Notes under the pieces: model-generated
Database searches by the model: none
What the model saw: only the letters and a program-made list of their open reading frames with translations
What the model was told of the DNA's origin: nothing
Translations under genes and position numbers: made by a program
Shown here: piece by piece, positions 53,619 to 62,329 of the stretch
How the letters are laid out: each line of letters starts with the position of its first letter
Position numbering within the stretch: position 1 is the first letter of the stretch
Assembly (NCBI GenBank): GCA_937125455.1
Contig: CAKZLK010000057.1
Coordinates: 1 to 64,000 of the forward strand
Direction: 5' to 3'
DNA: 64,000 bases
From: an uncultured Aequorivita sp.
GTDB taxonomy: Bacteria; Bacteroidota; Bacteroidia; Flavobacteriales; Flavobacteriaceae

Positions 53619-55000
53619 ATTATTGGAATTTTAATGGTGAATATTGAGCCTTTGTTGGCTTCGCTTTCCACAGAAATGCTTCCGCCATGGGCTTTTATTA
53701 TTTGCTTTGTGTAATAAAGTCCCAGCCCCAAACCTTTGTAATTATGGGTGTCTTTTTCGCTCACGCGATAAAATTTCTCAAAAATGAAGCGTTGGTATTT
53801 TGGGGAAATGCCAATTCCGTTATCCTTTATGCTGATGTAATGTGTGGAATCAGTTTTGTCAATTCCGTAGCTTACCGTCAATTCAGTACCGCCGTATTTT
53901 ATTGCATTGTTCAGCAGATTTATTATTGCCGTGCTTAAATAGAATTTGTCGGCTTCAAGCGCAATTCCAGTACTGTCAATGTTTCTGTGAAGTTTTATTT
54001 CTGAAGAATTTACGGAGAGCAAATAATCGTCCAGCAATTCATTCATAAAAATGCTGCCATTAAAGGTTTCCTTTGAAAGCTGGATTTCCTGATAGCCCAA
54101 ACTACTTTGCAGTACTTGGTCTATCAGCTTTTGGAGTCTGGTATTTTGTCTGTCAATTATTTGTACCGCACCATCGGCAATTTCCTTATTTCCATTGGCG
54201 TGTTCGCTAGTCAAGGTTTTGGTTGCAAGTGAAAGCGTAGAAAGGGGAGTTTTAAGTTCGTGGGTAATGTTGTTGATGAAATCTGTCTTTATTTCAGCCA
54301 CACGTTTCTGTTTCATCAAATTTTGAATGGAATAATAGAGTAGCCCAACTACAAATAAAAACAACAAGCAGGAAGCAACAAATAAAACTGAAAGTTCCTT
54401 TGTTAAAACGGAATTCCAGTTTAAAACATTCATAAAAATGCTGGTCTTAAAATTAAGCTTAAAAAAATCTGGATTGCCGTTATTTACGAAATCATGATCC
54501 TCTTGCCAGTTACTATAAGTAATTAGTGCGGCATTCTGAGAGTCAAAATTTTCACCGAGCAACATGATTTTATCCGGATCATCTTCTTTGTATAACGTAT
54601 CTGTATTTCCCAAACTGTCACTAACTGAGATTGAGCTTACAGACTTTTTAAATTGAATATCAACTCCGGGCATTTCAGCCTCCATTCCTTTTTTATAAAC
54701 CGCCAAAAAGCCAGGATTTATTTCCTCGGTTTTTTGTTTTAAACGTTGAAGAGCATCCTTTTTAGAAATTTCTCCTTTTTTTAATGCCTCCAATTGTGTA
54801 AAGAAATCGTTGCGGTATAACCACATTATGGAATCTACTTCTTTTGTATAATATACTTTTGAAATAGCCATCCTAGCATCAATGCTGAACGTTTTTTTCT
54901 TTAGTTCGTAGGTATTGTAAATAAGATATCCCTGAATGCCGATAAGCGCGATCAGGGTAAAAATTGAAATGGCGACTAAGCCTTTAAACTTCAGTTGCAT
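53615..55000 (-). CDS. Membrane sensor histidine kinase
   Basis: The 461-aa kinase has two membrane helices (about 8-28 and 203-224) enclosing a 175-residue periplasmic sensor domain. HisKA follows, with phospho-acceptor His247 in NNITHELKTPLSTLS. The HATPase_c domain contains INLLNNAIKYGG (N box), IKDNGIGISPKYQ (G1) and GLGLGLYYTKQII (G2). No HAMP domain is evident. The sensor part has no domain I recognise. It heads an operon with the response regulator and probably the T9SS propeller gene. Confidence 0.93.
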   Translation of the reverse strand: MQLKFKGLVAISIFTLIALIGIQGYLIYNTYELKKKTFSIDARMAISKVYYTKEVDSIMWLYRNDFFTQLEALKKGEISKKDALQRLKQKTEEINPGFLAVYKKGMEAEMPGVDIQFKKSVSSISVSDSLGNTDTLYKEDDPDKIMLLGENFDSQNAALITYSNWQEDHDFVNNGNPDFFKLNFKTSIFMNVLNWNSVLTKELSVLFVASCLLFLFVVGLLYYSIQNLMKQKRVAEIKTDFINNITHELKTPLSTLSLATKTLTSEHANGNKEIADGAVQIIDRQNTRLQKLIDQVLQSSLGYQEIQLSKETFNGSIFMNELLDDYLLSVNSSEIKLHRNIDSTGIALEADKFYLSTAIINLLNNAIKYGGTELTVSYGIDKTDSTHYISIKDNGIGISPKYQRFIFEKFYRVSEKDTHNYKGLGLGLYYTKQIIKAHGGSISVESEANKGSIFTIKIPII

Positions 55001-55046
55001 GACGTAAATGTATTGTTTAGGTGAAAAGTTAAGGAAATAACGCGAG

Positions 55047-55065
55047 TCGTTAACTTATCGTTAAC
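55047..55065 (-). promoter_or_regulatory. TCGTTAAC direct repeat upstream of the kinase-regulator operon
   Basis: TCGTTAAC-TTA-TCGTTAAC is a perfect 8-bp direct repeat with an 11-bp period, 47-65 nt before the kinase start. An 11-bp period is typical of OmpR-family regulator sites. On the coding strand it reads TTAACGA-N4-TTAACGA. Confidence 0.5.
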
Positions 55066-55134
55066 CTAACATATTCTTTGAACTTATGATTTTCATGACC
55101 GATTTTGTGTCTTGAATAGTAAGTAAACAATAAA

Positions 55135-55166
55135 AAGCCCCTTTCCAAAAAGATGAAAAGAGGCTT
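55135..55166 (-). terminator. Terminator of the repeat-rich T9SS gene
   Basis: On the minus strand AAGCCTCTTT pairs with AAAGGGGCTT (10 bp, one G-U) and is followed by TTTTTATTG. It lies 29 nt past the stop codon. Confidence 0.75.
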
Positions 55167-55194
55167 AAAAAAAAACAATTTAAAGGGAGTAAAT

Positions 55195-58100
55195 TTATTG
55201 TTTTATAATTTTAAAGGTTTCCACAGAATTGTAGCCTAAAACCTTCACAAGATAAATTCCACTTGAAAGTCCAGAAACATTAAGTTCTTCCTTAGTGCTG
55301 TTTACTGCTTTATCAATAATAAGTTGTCCATTAATATTGAAAAGCATAATGCGTTCAAAAGAATCCGGGGATTTTATATGAAGTACATCCTGTACCGGGT
55401 TAGGGTAGTAAGTGTACTCTTGTACAGTGGAATGGTCTTCAACTCCCAAAATGGTTGGTTCTAATTTTAAAATGAAACCAACGCGTTGGTTGTTGGCATC
55501 CCTTCCTGCACCAACAATGGTAGTTCCATCTGCAGAAATATTTAAAGGAAGCGACATAACAATACCTTGGGTATCAATTCCTAAAGAAGTTGCATACGTA
55601 TTTAAATCTGTTACGCCTAGTGCTTCCGTCCAAATGAAACCACTTCCAAACAAGGCGGGGCCTTGCGGACGGTAATAACCAACCATAATGCTTCCATCTG
55701 CAGAAACTCCTGTTGTATTGCCTCTCCATCCTGCTTGTAATGGCGGACCAATATTGATTAGACCAGTTGCTTCACTCCATCTATAGGCTTGGTAGCTATT
55801 TGTAGAGCTTCCTTCGCCACCTACCCATACGCCATCATCAGAAATTGCTGCTGCGGCCAAGGCTCTTTCACCCGTTGGGAAATAAATAAGCTGTTGCACT
55901 CCGTTGGTCCAAATAGCTGCTTGACGAAAACCAGTTTCGCTATCCTGCCATCCAACAATTACGGAACCGTCTTCACTTACGGCATCGGCCCTTGTGCTTC
56001 TATCAGTTACTGTAGAGCCTAAATCAATTACACCTGTAGTCTCTGTCCAAGAAATTGCGTGGGCACCACCGGCAGATAGCCATCCTAAACCAACAACTGT
56101 CTCGCCATCACCTGAGATTCCCCAAGAAGAGCTAATTTGGTCTCCGCTTTGTCCTCCAATCCCGCCGAGGGGATTCCAAGTTTGTGTTGGCACGTCATAA
56201 ATTGACATTTCTTTTGCGTTACTCGCAGGGTTCAAATATGGGCCGACAATTTTAGTGCCGTCGTTAGACATTTCTACATCGCCTCCGGTTCCATTTCCGG
56301 GAGGAAGGCCACCAATACTTTGAACGCCAGTGCTTTCAACCCACATAAAGTTTTCAGAAGTATTATAACCGGCAGCTGCAGAACCATTTGCGTTTACACC
56401 AGTTATGGTTGAATTTGGCACAAGTATCAACTCGCCGCCCGAAGGAATAACGTTTACTGAAACATTCATATCAAACAACAAAAACCCTCCGGCTACACTA
56501 CCGCCCATTGCGTGAACAGAAACATAATACTCTCCTGAAGTTGTGGGGGTAAATGTTTCCGAAGCAGTGTATGCTAGGGTTTTTAGGTCGTTTCCGTCAT
56601 TTTGACCAGGAAAAGTACCTTGTTGAAGAATATCATTGTAAGTCCCTAAAACAGTTTGGAATGCTGCAGATGAATTAGGTTCGTCCGTAATCACCAATTC
56701 AAAGTTTTCTGAGGCTGTACCGTTTCCTAAGTTAAGGGCGTTATAATCTGTTTCAATAAGATATTCAGTTCCAGCTACCAGTTCTATTTTTTGGGTAAAT
56801 GCCCAATCGTCTTTGGCTGTCATTACTGCGTTTTGCGGAAGCATTATTAAAACTGGATCGTTATTTCCGTCACCGGTAATATCGGTTTGGTCGTTGTATG
56901 CCCATACAGGCAACATATTGTCAGTATCCTCATACTCCCAACACTCTGGGGTTCCATTACTCATGTCTTCAGTATATGGCACGGTTGCAGCTGTACAAAG
57001 AGGTACTATTGGGTCTGTGTTCACGGTTACCTCAAAAAGCGCGAATCCGCCAGCCTCGTTACCTGTAGCACCAGTAGCGTGTATGGCAACATAATATTCA
57101 CCAGAAACACTTGGCGTAAAAGCTTCTTCTGAACGATACGCTTGTGATTTTACGTCATTTCCATTGTTTTGCCCTGGAAAAACGCCTTGTTGCGAAATAT
57201 CGGTATAAGTTCCCAATACTTCACTGAAAATTGCTGTTGAGTTTTGGGCATCGGTAATTACTAATTCAAAACTTTCAAAAGCAGTTGTATTTCCTAAATT
57301 AAGCGCGTTGTAAAGTGCTGAAACATAATATTGTGTTCCGGCCTCCATTTGTATTTTCTTTGAAAACGCCCAATCGTCCTTTTCTACAAACTGTACGGCT
57401 TGGGGAATCAATCCGTAAAAAGGATCGTCCGTTCCATCGCCATCTAAATCAATGGCATTCAAATAGGTCCATTCCGGTGAAATTTCATCTGTATCTTCAT
57501 ATAACCAGCAATCAGGATCGCCGTTGCTGAAATCTTCTAGATAGGGAACGGTTGCCGCTGTAGAACAATCAATCGGCGCTTCTTCCACAGAGGTATTGAA
57601 CACCAAGAAAACGCCAGAATCCGTTCCTGAAGCACCAAGCGCGTGGATGGCTACATAATATTCACCAGAAGTTGTTGGTGTGAAATTTTCCAAAGCATTG
57701 TAAGCATTTGTTTTAATATCGTTACCGCTTCCATTACCTGGAAAAGTACCTTGTTGCAAAATATTATTATAGGTGCCAATAACCTCGCTAAAAGTTGCCG
57801 TTGAATTTGGAGCGTCAGTAATAACAAGTTCAAAATTCTCGTCGGCAACTGCATTTCCGAGGCCTAAGGAATTATAGTCAATCGAAATTTGGTATGCTGT
57901 TCCCGCATCCATCTGGATTTTTCTGGTAAAGGCCCAATCGTCTTTTTCCCTGTTCGAAACATTTTGTGGAATAAGCCCAACAAATGGATCGTTGGTTCCA
58001 TTTCCGGTAAGGTCGATGCTGTTGTTATAAGCCCAAATTGGATTTGCATTGTCTGTGTTCTCATACGTCCAACAAACTGGAGCTCCTGCACTAAAATCTT

Positions 58101-58755
58101 CAAAATATGGAACTGCAATCGCAACAGAACAATCTATTGGCGCTTCTTCCACAGAAGTATTAAATACCAAAAAAACACCAGAATCCGTTCCTGAAGCTCC
58201 AAGGGCATGGATGGCTACATAATATTCGCCAGAAGTTGTTGGTGTGAAATTTTCCAAAGCATTATATGCATTAGTTTTAATGTCGTTACCGCTTCCATTA
58301 CCTGGAAATGTACCTTGTTGTAAAATATTGTTATAGGTGCCAATAACCTCACTAAAAGTTGCTGTTGAGTTTGGAGCGTCAGTAATAACAAGTTCAAAAT
58401 TCTCGTCGGCAACTGCATTTCCAAGGCCTAAGGAATTATAATCAACTGAAATTTGGTACTCTGTGCCAGCTTCCATTTGGATTTTTCTGGTAAAGGCCCA
58501 ATCGTCTTTTTCCCTGTTCGAAACATTTTGAGGAATAAGCCCAACAAATGGATCGTTGGTTCCGTTTCCGGTAAGGTCAATGCTGTTGTTATAAACCCAA
58601 ACTGGATTTGCATTGTCTGTATTTTCATACGTCCAGCAAGCGGGAGCACCCGCGCTAAAATCTTCGTTGTAAGGCACAGTGGCTGCGACCGTACAATCCT
58701 GTGCAAAACCCACGGTGGAAAATGCAAGGAAAATTATTAGTAAAAAATTTTTCAT
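55195..58755 (-). CDS. Large T9SS-exported protein with four ~190-aa repeats and HAF-like propeller
   Basis: The 1186-aa protein has a signal peptide (MKNFLLIIFLAFSTVGFAQ). Four tandem beta-sandwich repeats follow (20-207, 208-395, 396-585, 586-766), each with a CxxAxxVPYxEDxS start, KDDWAF and FELVITD blocks and a GEYYVxxHA end. A HAF-type repeat region (about 785-1095: ISGDGETVVGLGW, SEDGSVIVGWQDSE, SADGSIMVGYYR) and a T9SS tail (YTYYPNPVQDVLHIKS, ETFKIIKQ) complete it. It is probably a surface adhesin or matrix protein; the ligand is unknown. Repeats 1 and 2 are nearly identical even in DNA. Confidence 0.85.
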   Translation of the reverse strand: MKNFLLIIFLAFSTVGFAQDCTVAATVPYNEDFSAGAPACWTYENTDNANPVWVYNNSIDLTGNGTNDPFVGLIPQNVSNREKDDWAFTRKIQMEAGTEYQISVDYNSLGLGNAVADENFELVITDAPNSTATFSEVIGTYNNILQQGTFPGNGSGNDIKTNAYNALENFTPTTSGEYYVAIHALGASGTDSGVFLVFNTSVEEAPIDCSVAIAVPYFEDFSAGAPVCWTYENTDNANPIWAYNNSIDLTGNGTNDPFVGLIPQNVSNREKDDWAFTRKIQMDAGTAYQISIDYNSLGLGNAVADENFELVITDAPNSTATFSEVIGTYNNILQQGTFPGNGSGNDIKTNAYNALENFTPTTSGEYYVAIHALGASGTDSGVFLVFNTSVEEAPIDCSTAATVPYLEDFSNGDPDCWLYEDTDEISPEWTYLNAIDLDGDGTDDPFYGLIPQAVQFVEKDDWAFSKKIQMEAGTQYYVSALYNALNLGNTTAFESFELVITDAQNSTAIFSEVLGTYTDISQQGVFPGQNNGNDVKSQAYRSEEAFTPSVSGEYYVAIHATGATGNEAGGFALFEVTVNTDPIVPLCTAATVPYTEDMSNGTPECWEYEDTDNMLPVWAYNDQTDITGDGNNDPVLIMLPQNAVMTAKDDWAFTQKIELVAGTEYLIETDYNALNLGNGTASENFELVITDEPNSSAAFQTVLGTYNDILQQGTFPGQNDGNDLKTLAYTASETFTPTTSGEYYVSVHAMGGSVAGGFLLFDMNVSVNVIPSGGELILVPNSTITGVNANGSAAAGYNTSENFMWVESTGVQSIGGLPPGNGTGGDVEMSNDGTKIVGPYLNPASNAKEMSIYDVPTQTWNPLGGIGGQSGDQISSSWGISGDGETVVGLGWLSAGGAHAISWTETTGVIDLGSTVTDRSTRADAVSEDGSVIVGWQDSETGFRQAAIWTNGVQQLIYFPTGERALAAAAISDDGVWVGGEGSSTNSYQAYRWSEATGLINIGPPLQAGWRGNTTGVSADGSIMVGYYRPQGPALFGSGFIWTEALGVTDLNTYATSLGIDTQGIVMSLPLNISADGTTIVGAGRDANNQRVGFILKLEPTILGVEDHSTVQEYTYYPNPVQDVLHIKSPDSFERIMLFNINGQLIIDKAVNSTKEELNVSGLSSGIYLVKVLGYNSVETFKIIKQ
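57571..58134 (-). repeat. Coding repeat unit 2 of the T9SS protein (564 bp)
   Basis: This encodes residues 208-395. It aligns without gaps to unit 1 (58135-58698), differing at scattered, mostly third-codon positions. It shares exact runs of about 50 nt around the codons for KIRKIQ/KDDWAFTRK. Confidence 0.9.
58135..58698 (-). repeat. Coding repeat unit 1 of the T9SS protein (564 bp)
   Basis: This encodes residues 20-207 and has the same length as unit 2. Units 3 (57001-57570) and 4 (about 56458-57000) are related at protein level but clearly diverged in DNA, so the 1/2 pair reflects a recent duplication or gene conversion. Confidence 0.9.
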
Positions 58756-58808
58756 TGTGAATTGTTTTTTTGATTCGGGGCTAATGTAAAAAGATATGTT
58801 GCTCGCTT

Positions 58809-58833
58809 CGGTTAATGAACGGTTAACGGTTAA
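58809..58833 (-). promoter_or_regulatory. CGGTTAA repeats upstream of the repeat-rich T9SS gene
   Basis: CGGTTAA occurs three times, at 58809, 58820 and 58827 (periods 11 and 7), 54-78 nt before the start codon. On the coding strand the spaced pair reads TTAACCG-N4-TTAACCG, resembling the repeat before the kinase operon. Confidence 0.5.
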
Positions 58834-58951
58834 AATATTAATATAGAGTATTTTATGAATTGAGCAATAAAGTATACCAACAATAGGTTGGATTTATATT
58901 GCTAGCTTTTATTGGAAGAGAAATAAGAATTTTACGAATTATTTGGAAGCG

Positions 58952-59353
58952 CTAAAGAAATTTAGATTTCAACTCTGCAGTCGGAATCATACAGCTTTCC
59001 TTTTTGCCGAACCACTTATAGCGGTTTTTGGCAATGTAATCATAGACTGAATTTCTGATGAATTTTGGTACAACTATAAATCCGAAAAGTAGGGGATAAG
59101 CGCCCGAAAGCTGTTTGGCAATATGAAGTGCAGCAGTAGATTTTTCATAATGGGTATCGCCATCAATCAAAATAATGGAATCTACTTTTGAAGTATCTAT
59201 GTTGAATTTTGAAATCAATTGTTGACCAATTTCACTTTGAAGCGCCGCAAATTTGAAAACGTTCTTTTTATCGCGTTTAATGATATAAGTAACCGCGCCG
59301 TTACAGAGATTGCAAACGCCGTCGAACAATATTGTTTTCTGTTTTTCATTCAT
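58952..59353 (-). CDS. DCC family thiol-disulfide oxidoreductase-like protein (DUF393)
   Basis: The 133-aa thioredoxin-related protein begins with the hallmark FDGVCNLCNGAVTYIIKRD, placing Cys14 and Cys17 as a CxxC pair after Asp-Gly. FAALQSE and the C-terminal YDYIAKNRYKWFGK block are also typical. Members are predicted cytoplasmic oxidoreductases; the substrate is unknown. A palindromic repeat-like element lies in the short leader between it and the mutS2-like gene. Confidence 0.9.
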   Translation of the reverse strand: MNEKQKTILFDGVCNLCNGAVTYIIKRDKKNVFKFAALQSEIGQQLISKFNIDTSKVDSIILIDGDTHYEKSTAALHIAKQLSGAYPLLFGFIVVPKFIRNSVYDYIAKNRYKWFGKKESCMIPTAELKSKFL

Positions 59354-59358
59354 AATAA

Positions 59359-59380
59359 CCTCTCGACTGCGCTCGAGGAG
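59359..59380. repeat. REP-like palindromic element
   Basis: CTCGA/TCGAG arms enclose CTGCGC, within CCTCTCGACTGCGCTCGAGG. Similar CGAGCGCAGTCGAG hairpins are dispersed intergenically in many flavobacterial genomes. Only this copy is evident in the window. Confidence 0.45.
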
Positions 59381-59413
59381 ACAAATGTCTGATCGAGCCC
59401 AACAGAAACCTAA

Positions 59414-61612
59414 TTAAACTTTTTCCAACTCCTCCAGACTTACATTGGTTGTAAACATTCCGTAATTCACAATTGCCTTATTTTTTTCAATAGTATCAAT
59501 TGTTCCAATGGCCTTTCCGTCAATCATTCGCACTCTGTCGCCAATTTTTAGGGCAACTTTCGGTTTTGGTGGCGGAAGTTTTTTTGCTTTTTCCTTTTCC
59601 TCTTTTTTGCGTTCGCGAATCACTTCAACTTTCTTTTCAACTTCTTTAATGACCTCTCGCTCTTTAGCTTTTACTACCTTTTTTACTTTTGGCGCAAGCT
59701 TTTTTCGTTTGCTGTTTTCAATCATTACCAGTTTCATCAACTCGTCAATCAACTGTTTTTTCTTTTTATTGTTGAAATATTTTTCTGAAAGAACATCTAC
59801 CTTTTTCCCTAAACTGATGAGTTTTTGGTTGGCATCAAACAATTCCTGATAGCTTTCAAGTTTTTCCTGAACGCGAGCATTCACTTCTTCCAATTGTTTG
59901 CCTTCAATCCGAGCTTTTTGCTCTTCATTTTTTAAGGACTCTGAAGTTTTCCGAAGATTGGAGCGCTCTTTTTGCAGATTAGCAATTGTTCTATCAAAAC
60001 GTACTTTGCCACGTTCAATTTTTTTCTTTGCCCTATTTATAAGACTATAAGGAATTCCATTTTTCTGAGCAACTTCAAACGTATAGCTGCTTCCAGCTTC
60101 GCCTAAATGCAAATGATACAATGGCTCCAACGATTTATTATCGAACTGCATATTAGCGTTGATGGCATGTGGCAATTCATTGGCTAATAATTTCAAATTG
60201 GTGTAATGTGTTGTAATGATTCCAAAAGCTTCCCGTTCGTAAAAAACCTCCAAAAATGTTTCTGCCAAAGCGCCGCCAAGCTCGGGATCACTTCCAGTTC
60301 CAAATTCATCAATTAAAAAAAGTGTTTTATTGTTACATTTTTTCAGAAATTGATTCATCTTTTTTAAACGATAACTATAGGTGCTTAGATGGTTTTCGAT
60401 GGATTGATTGTCTCCAATATCAGTTAAAATCCTTTTAAAAAAACACATTTCGCTTTGTGGTTCAGCAGAAATTAATAAACCGCTTTGAAGCATAACCTGT
60501 AAAAGTCCGACGGTTTTCAGCGTTATACTTTTCCCGCCAGCGTTTGGTCCTGAGATTACAATAATCCGCTTGTCGGGAACCAATTCAATGCTTTGCGGAA
60601 AGGTTTTTTCTTTCCTTTTATTGTTTGAAACCAGCAATAGTGGATGAAAAGCTTTCTGAAGTGAAATCTTTTTTTCCGAAGTGAGGATCGGCAAAACGCC
60701 ATTTATTTTCAGGGCGTATTTTGCTTTCGCGTATAGCACGTCCATTGTTATCAAATATTCCTGATAGCTCGCCAAAAGGGGAGCGTGCGGACGAACATAC
60801 TCCGTCATCGCTTTTAGTATGCGTTTTACTTCTTCATCTTCTTCATATAGAAGATTACTTAGTTCGTTAGCATATTCAAGGGTTTCCTGTGGTTCAATAT
60901 AAACGATGCTTCCCGTTTTTGAACTTCCCAAAACAGCGCCTTTCACCTTTTTTCGGTGCATCGCTTTTACGGCAAGTACACGTCTGTTCTCCACAACAGA
61001 CTCACGTATTTCGTCCAAATAATCGTTTTGAATGTATTGCGAAAGTGCTTTTGTAAAAGAGGAATTAATTTTCCCTTTTACCACATTCAATCTTCTGCGA
61101 ATCGTACCGAGCTCAGAAGAAGCTTCGTCTTTTATTTCGCCGTATTTGTCAACACGTTTGTTTATTTCTTCGGAAATGATTGTTGTATAGCTTACTTCTT
61201 CCGAAAAGGAGTTTAAATGAATATAGAACTCTTCAAATTTTTTAAAGAATTTTAAAAGAATACGGGTTGTTTCAGAAATGGAAAGAATTTTTCGAAAACC
61301 TGAAATTTCCAGGGAGCTATTTTCAATTTCCAACATGCGAAGTTCCCGAAAAATTGGATCAAAACCGTGATTGGGGATTCTGTTGTCTCCATCGAACGAA
61401 GCCATAAATTCCTTTACGCGTTTAAGTTCGGGCTCAATTTCATCAAAATCCTGAAAGGGCATTATTTCAAGTACCTGCTCACGCCCCGGTTCAGTTACAC
61501 AAAATTCCGAGACTTGACGCAATACCGAAGGAAATTCCAGGTCTTCTAAAGTTTTACTGTCTATACGGAGTTTCCGTTTTATTTCCATTAATTTTACTTT
61601 TTCAGCAATCAT
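59414..61612 (-). CDS. MutS2-like DNA mismatch-repair ATPase lacking the Smr domain
   Basis: The 732-aa protein has the MutS core/clamp helices and an ABC-type ATPase: Walker A VISGPNAGGKSITLKT (about 355-370), signature STYSYRLKKM and Walker B TLFLIDEFGTGSDPELGGA. A long coiled coil (500-640) and a highly basic segment follow. The C-terminus is a small KOW-like domain (LKIGDRVRMIDGKAIGTIDTI) instead of the Smr endonuclease domain of Bacillus MutS2. Its role could be recombination suppression or ribosome rescue. Met9 is an alternative start. It is divergent from ung with 15 nt between starts. Confidence 0.87.
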   Translation of the reverse strand: MIAEKVKLMEIKRKLRIDSKTLEDLEFPSVLRQVSEFCVTEPGREQVLEIMPFQDFDEIEPELKRVKEFMASFDGDNRIPNHGFDPIFRELRMLEIENSSLEISGFRKILSISETTRILLKFFKKFEEFYIHLNSFSEEVSYTTIISEEINKRVDKYGEIKDEASSELGTIRRRLNVVKGKINSSFTKALSQYIQNDYLDEIRESVVENRRVLAVKAMHRKKVKGAVLGSSKTGSIVYIEPQETLEYANELSNLLYEEDEEVKRILKAMTEYVRPHAPLLASYQEYLITMDVLYAKAKYALKINGVLPILTSEKKISLQKAFHPLLLVSNNKRKEKTFPQSIELVPDKRIIVISGPNAGGKSITLKTVGLLQVMLQSGLLISAEPQSEMCFFKRILTDIGDNQSIENHLSTYSYRLKKMNQFLKKCNNKTLFLIDEFGTGSDPELGGALAETFLEVFYEREAFGIITTHYTNLKLLANELPHAINANMQFDNKSLEPLYHLHLGEAGSSYTFEVAQKNGIPYSLINRAKKKIERGKVRFDRTIANLQKERSNLRKTSESLKNEEQKARIEGKQLEEVNARVQEKLESYQELFDANQKLISLGKKVDVLSEKYFNNKKKKQLIDELMKLVMIENSKRKKLAPKVKKVVKAKEREVIKEVEKKVEVIRERKKEEKEKAKKLPPPKPKVALKIGDRVRMIDGKAIGTIDTIEKNKAIVNYGMFTTNVSLEELEKV

Positions 61613-61627
61613 ACAAAAGTAAGAATA

Positions 61628-62293
61628 ATGCAGGTAACAATTGAGCCAGGATGGAAGGCGATTTTAAAGGATGAATTTGAGAAACCCTATTTTAAAGATT
61701 TAGCGGAATTTGTAAAAAATGAGTATGCTTCCACAAAATGTTTTCCACCTGGGAGGCAGGTTTTTTCAGCATTCAATCATACACCCTTTGACGAAGTTAA
61801 AGTTGTAATAATAGGGCAGGACCCATATCACGGCCCGGGACAGGCACATGGCCTTTGTTTTTCTGTTGCTGAAAATGTTGCTATTCCGCCTTCGCTAAAA
61901 AATATTTTTGAAGAAATAAAAACTGATATTGGTACGCCATTGCCACAAAATGGAAATTTGGAACGTTGGGCGGATCAAGGTGTTCTACTTCTAAATGCAA
62001 CACTAACGGTTCGCGCCCATCAAGCTGGAAGCCATCAAAATAAAGGTTGGGAAAAATTCACGGACGCTGTTATTGAAAAACTTTCTACAGAAAGGGATGG
62101 ATTGGTTTTTATACTCTGGGGAGGACCCGCAAAAAAGAAAGGCGCAAAGGTAGATACTTCAAAACATCTGGTATTAACAAGTGGCCATCCTTCGCCATTG
62201 GCAGCAAATAGAGGCTATTGGTTTGGAAACAAACACTTCAGTAAAACGAATGAGTATTTAAAAATAAATGGTAAGAAGCCAATTGATTGGTAA
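61628..62293 (+). CDS. ung: Uracil-DNA glycosylase (family 1)
   Basis: UNG removes uracil from DNA to start base-excision repair. The water-activating loop VIIGQDPYHGPGQAHGLCFSV (Asp65) is complete, as are LLLNATLTVRAHQAGSH and the minor-groove loop SGHPSPLAANRGYWFG with its catalytic His. The 221-aa length is normal. The ATG lies 15 nt from the oppositely oriented mutS2-like start, so the promoter must sit inside that gene's 5' coding region. Confidence 0.96.
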   Translation: MQVTIEPGWKAILKDEFEKPYFKDLAEFVKNEYASTKCFPPGRQVFSAFNHTPFDEVKVVIIGQDPYHGPGQAHGLCFSVAENVAIPPSLKNIFEEIKTDIGTPLPQNGNLERWADQGVLLLNATLTVRAHQAGSHQNKGWEKFTDAVIEKLSTERDGLVFILWGGPAKKKGAKVDTSKHLVLTSGHPSPLAANRGYWFGNKHFSKTNEYLKINGKKPIDW

Positions 62294-62329
62294 ATGCTTT
62301 TTAAAAGAAAAGAAACGGGGAGAATTTTC

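Noticed and set aside
57571-58698. CRISPR-like or transposon-like repeat
   Set aside because: The repeat unit is 564 bp, in frame and protein-coding, with no spacers, terminal inverted repeats or transposase.
57864-58727. Repeated ORFs in other frames across the T9SS repeats (99, 86, 69 and 67 aa)
   Set aside because: They recur only because the coding repeat is duplicated; they are shadow frames.
58877-58891. CCAAC/GTTGG hairpin as terminator of the DCC gene
   Set aside because: The stem is only 5 bp and no T-tract follows on the minus strand.
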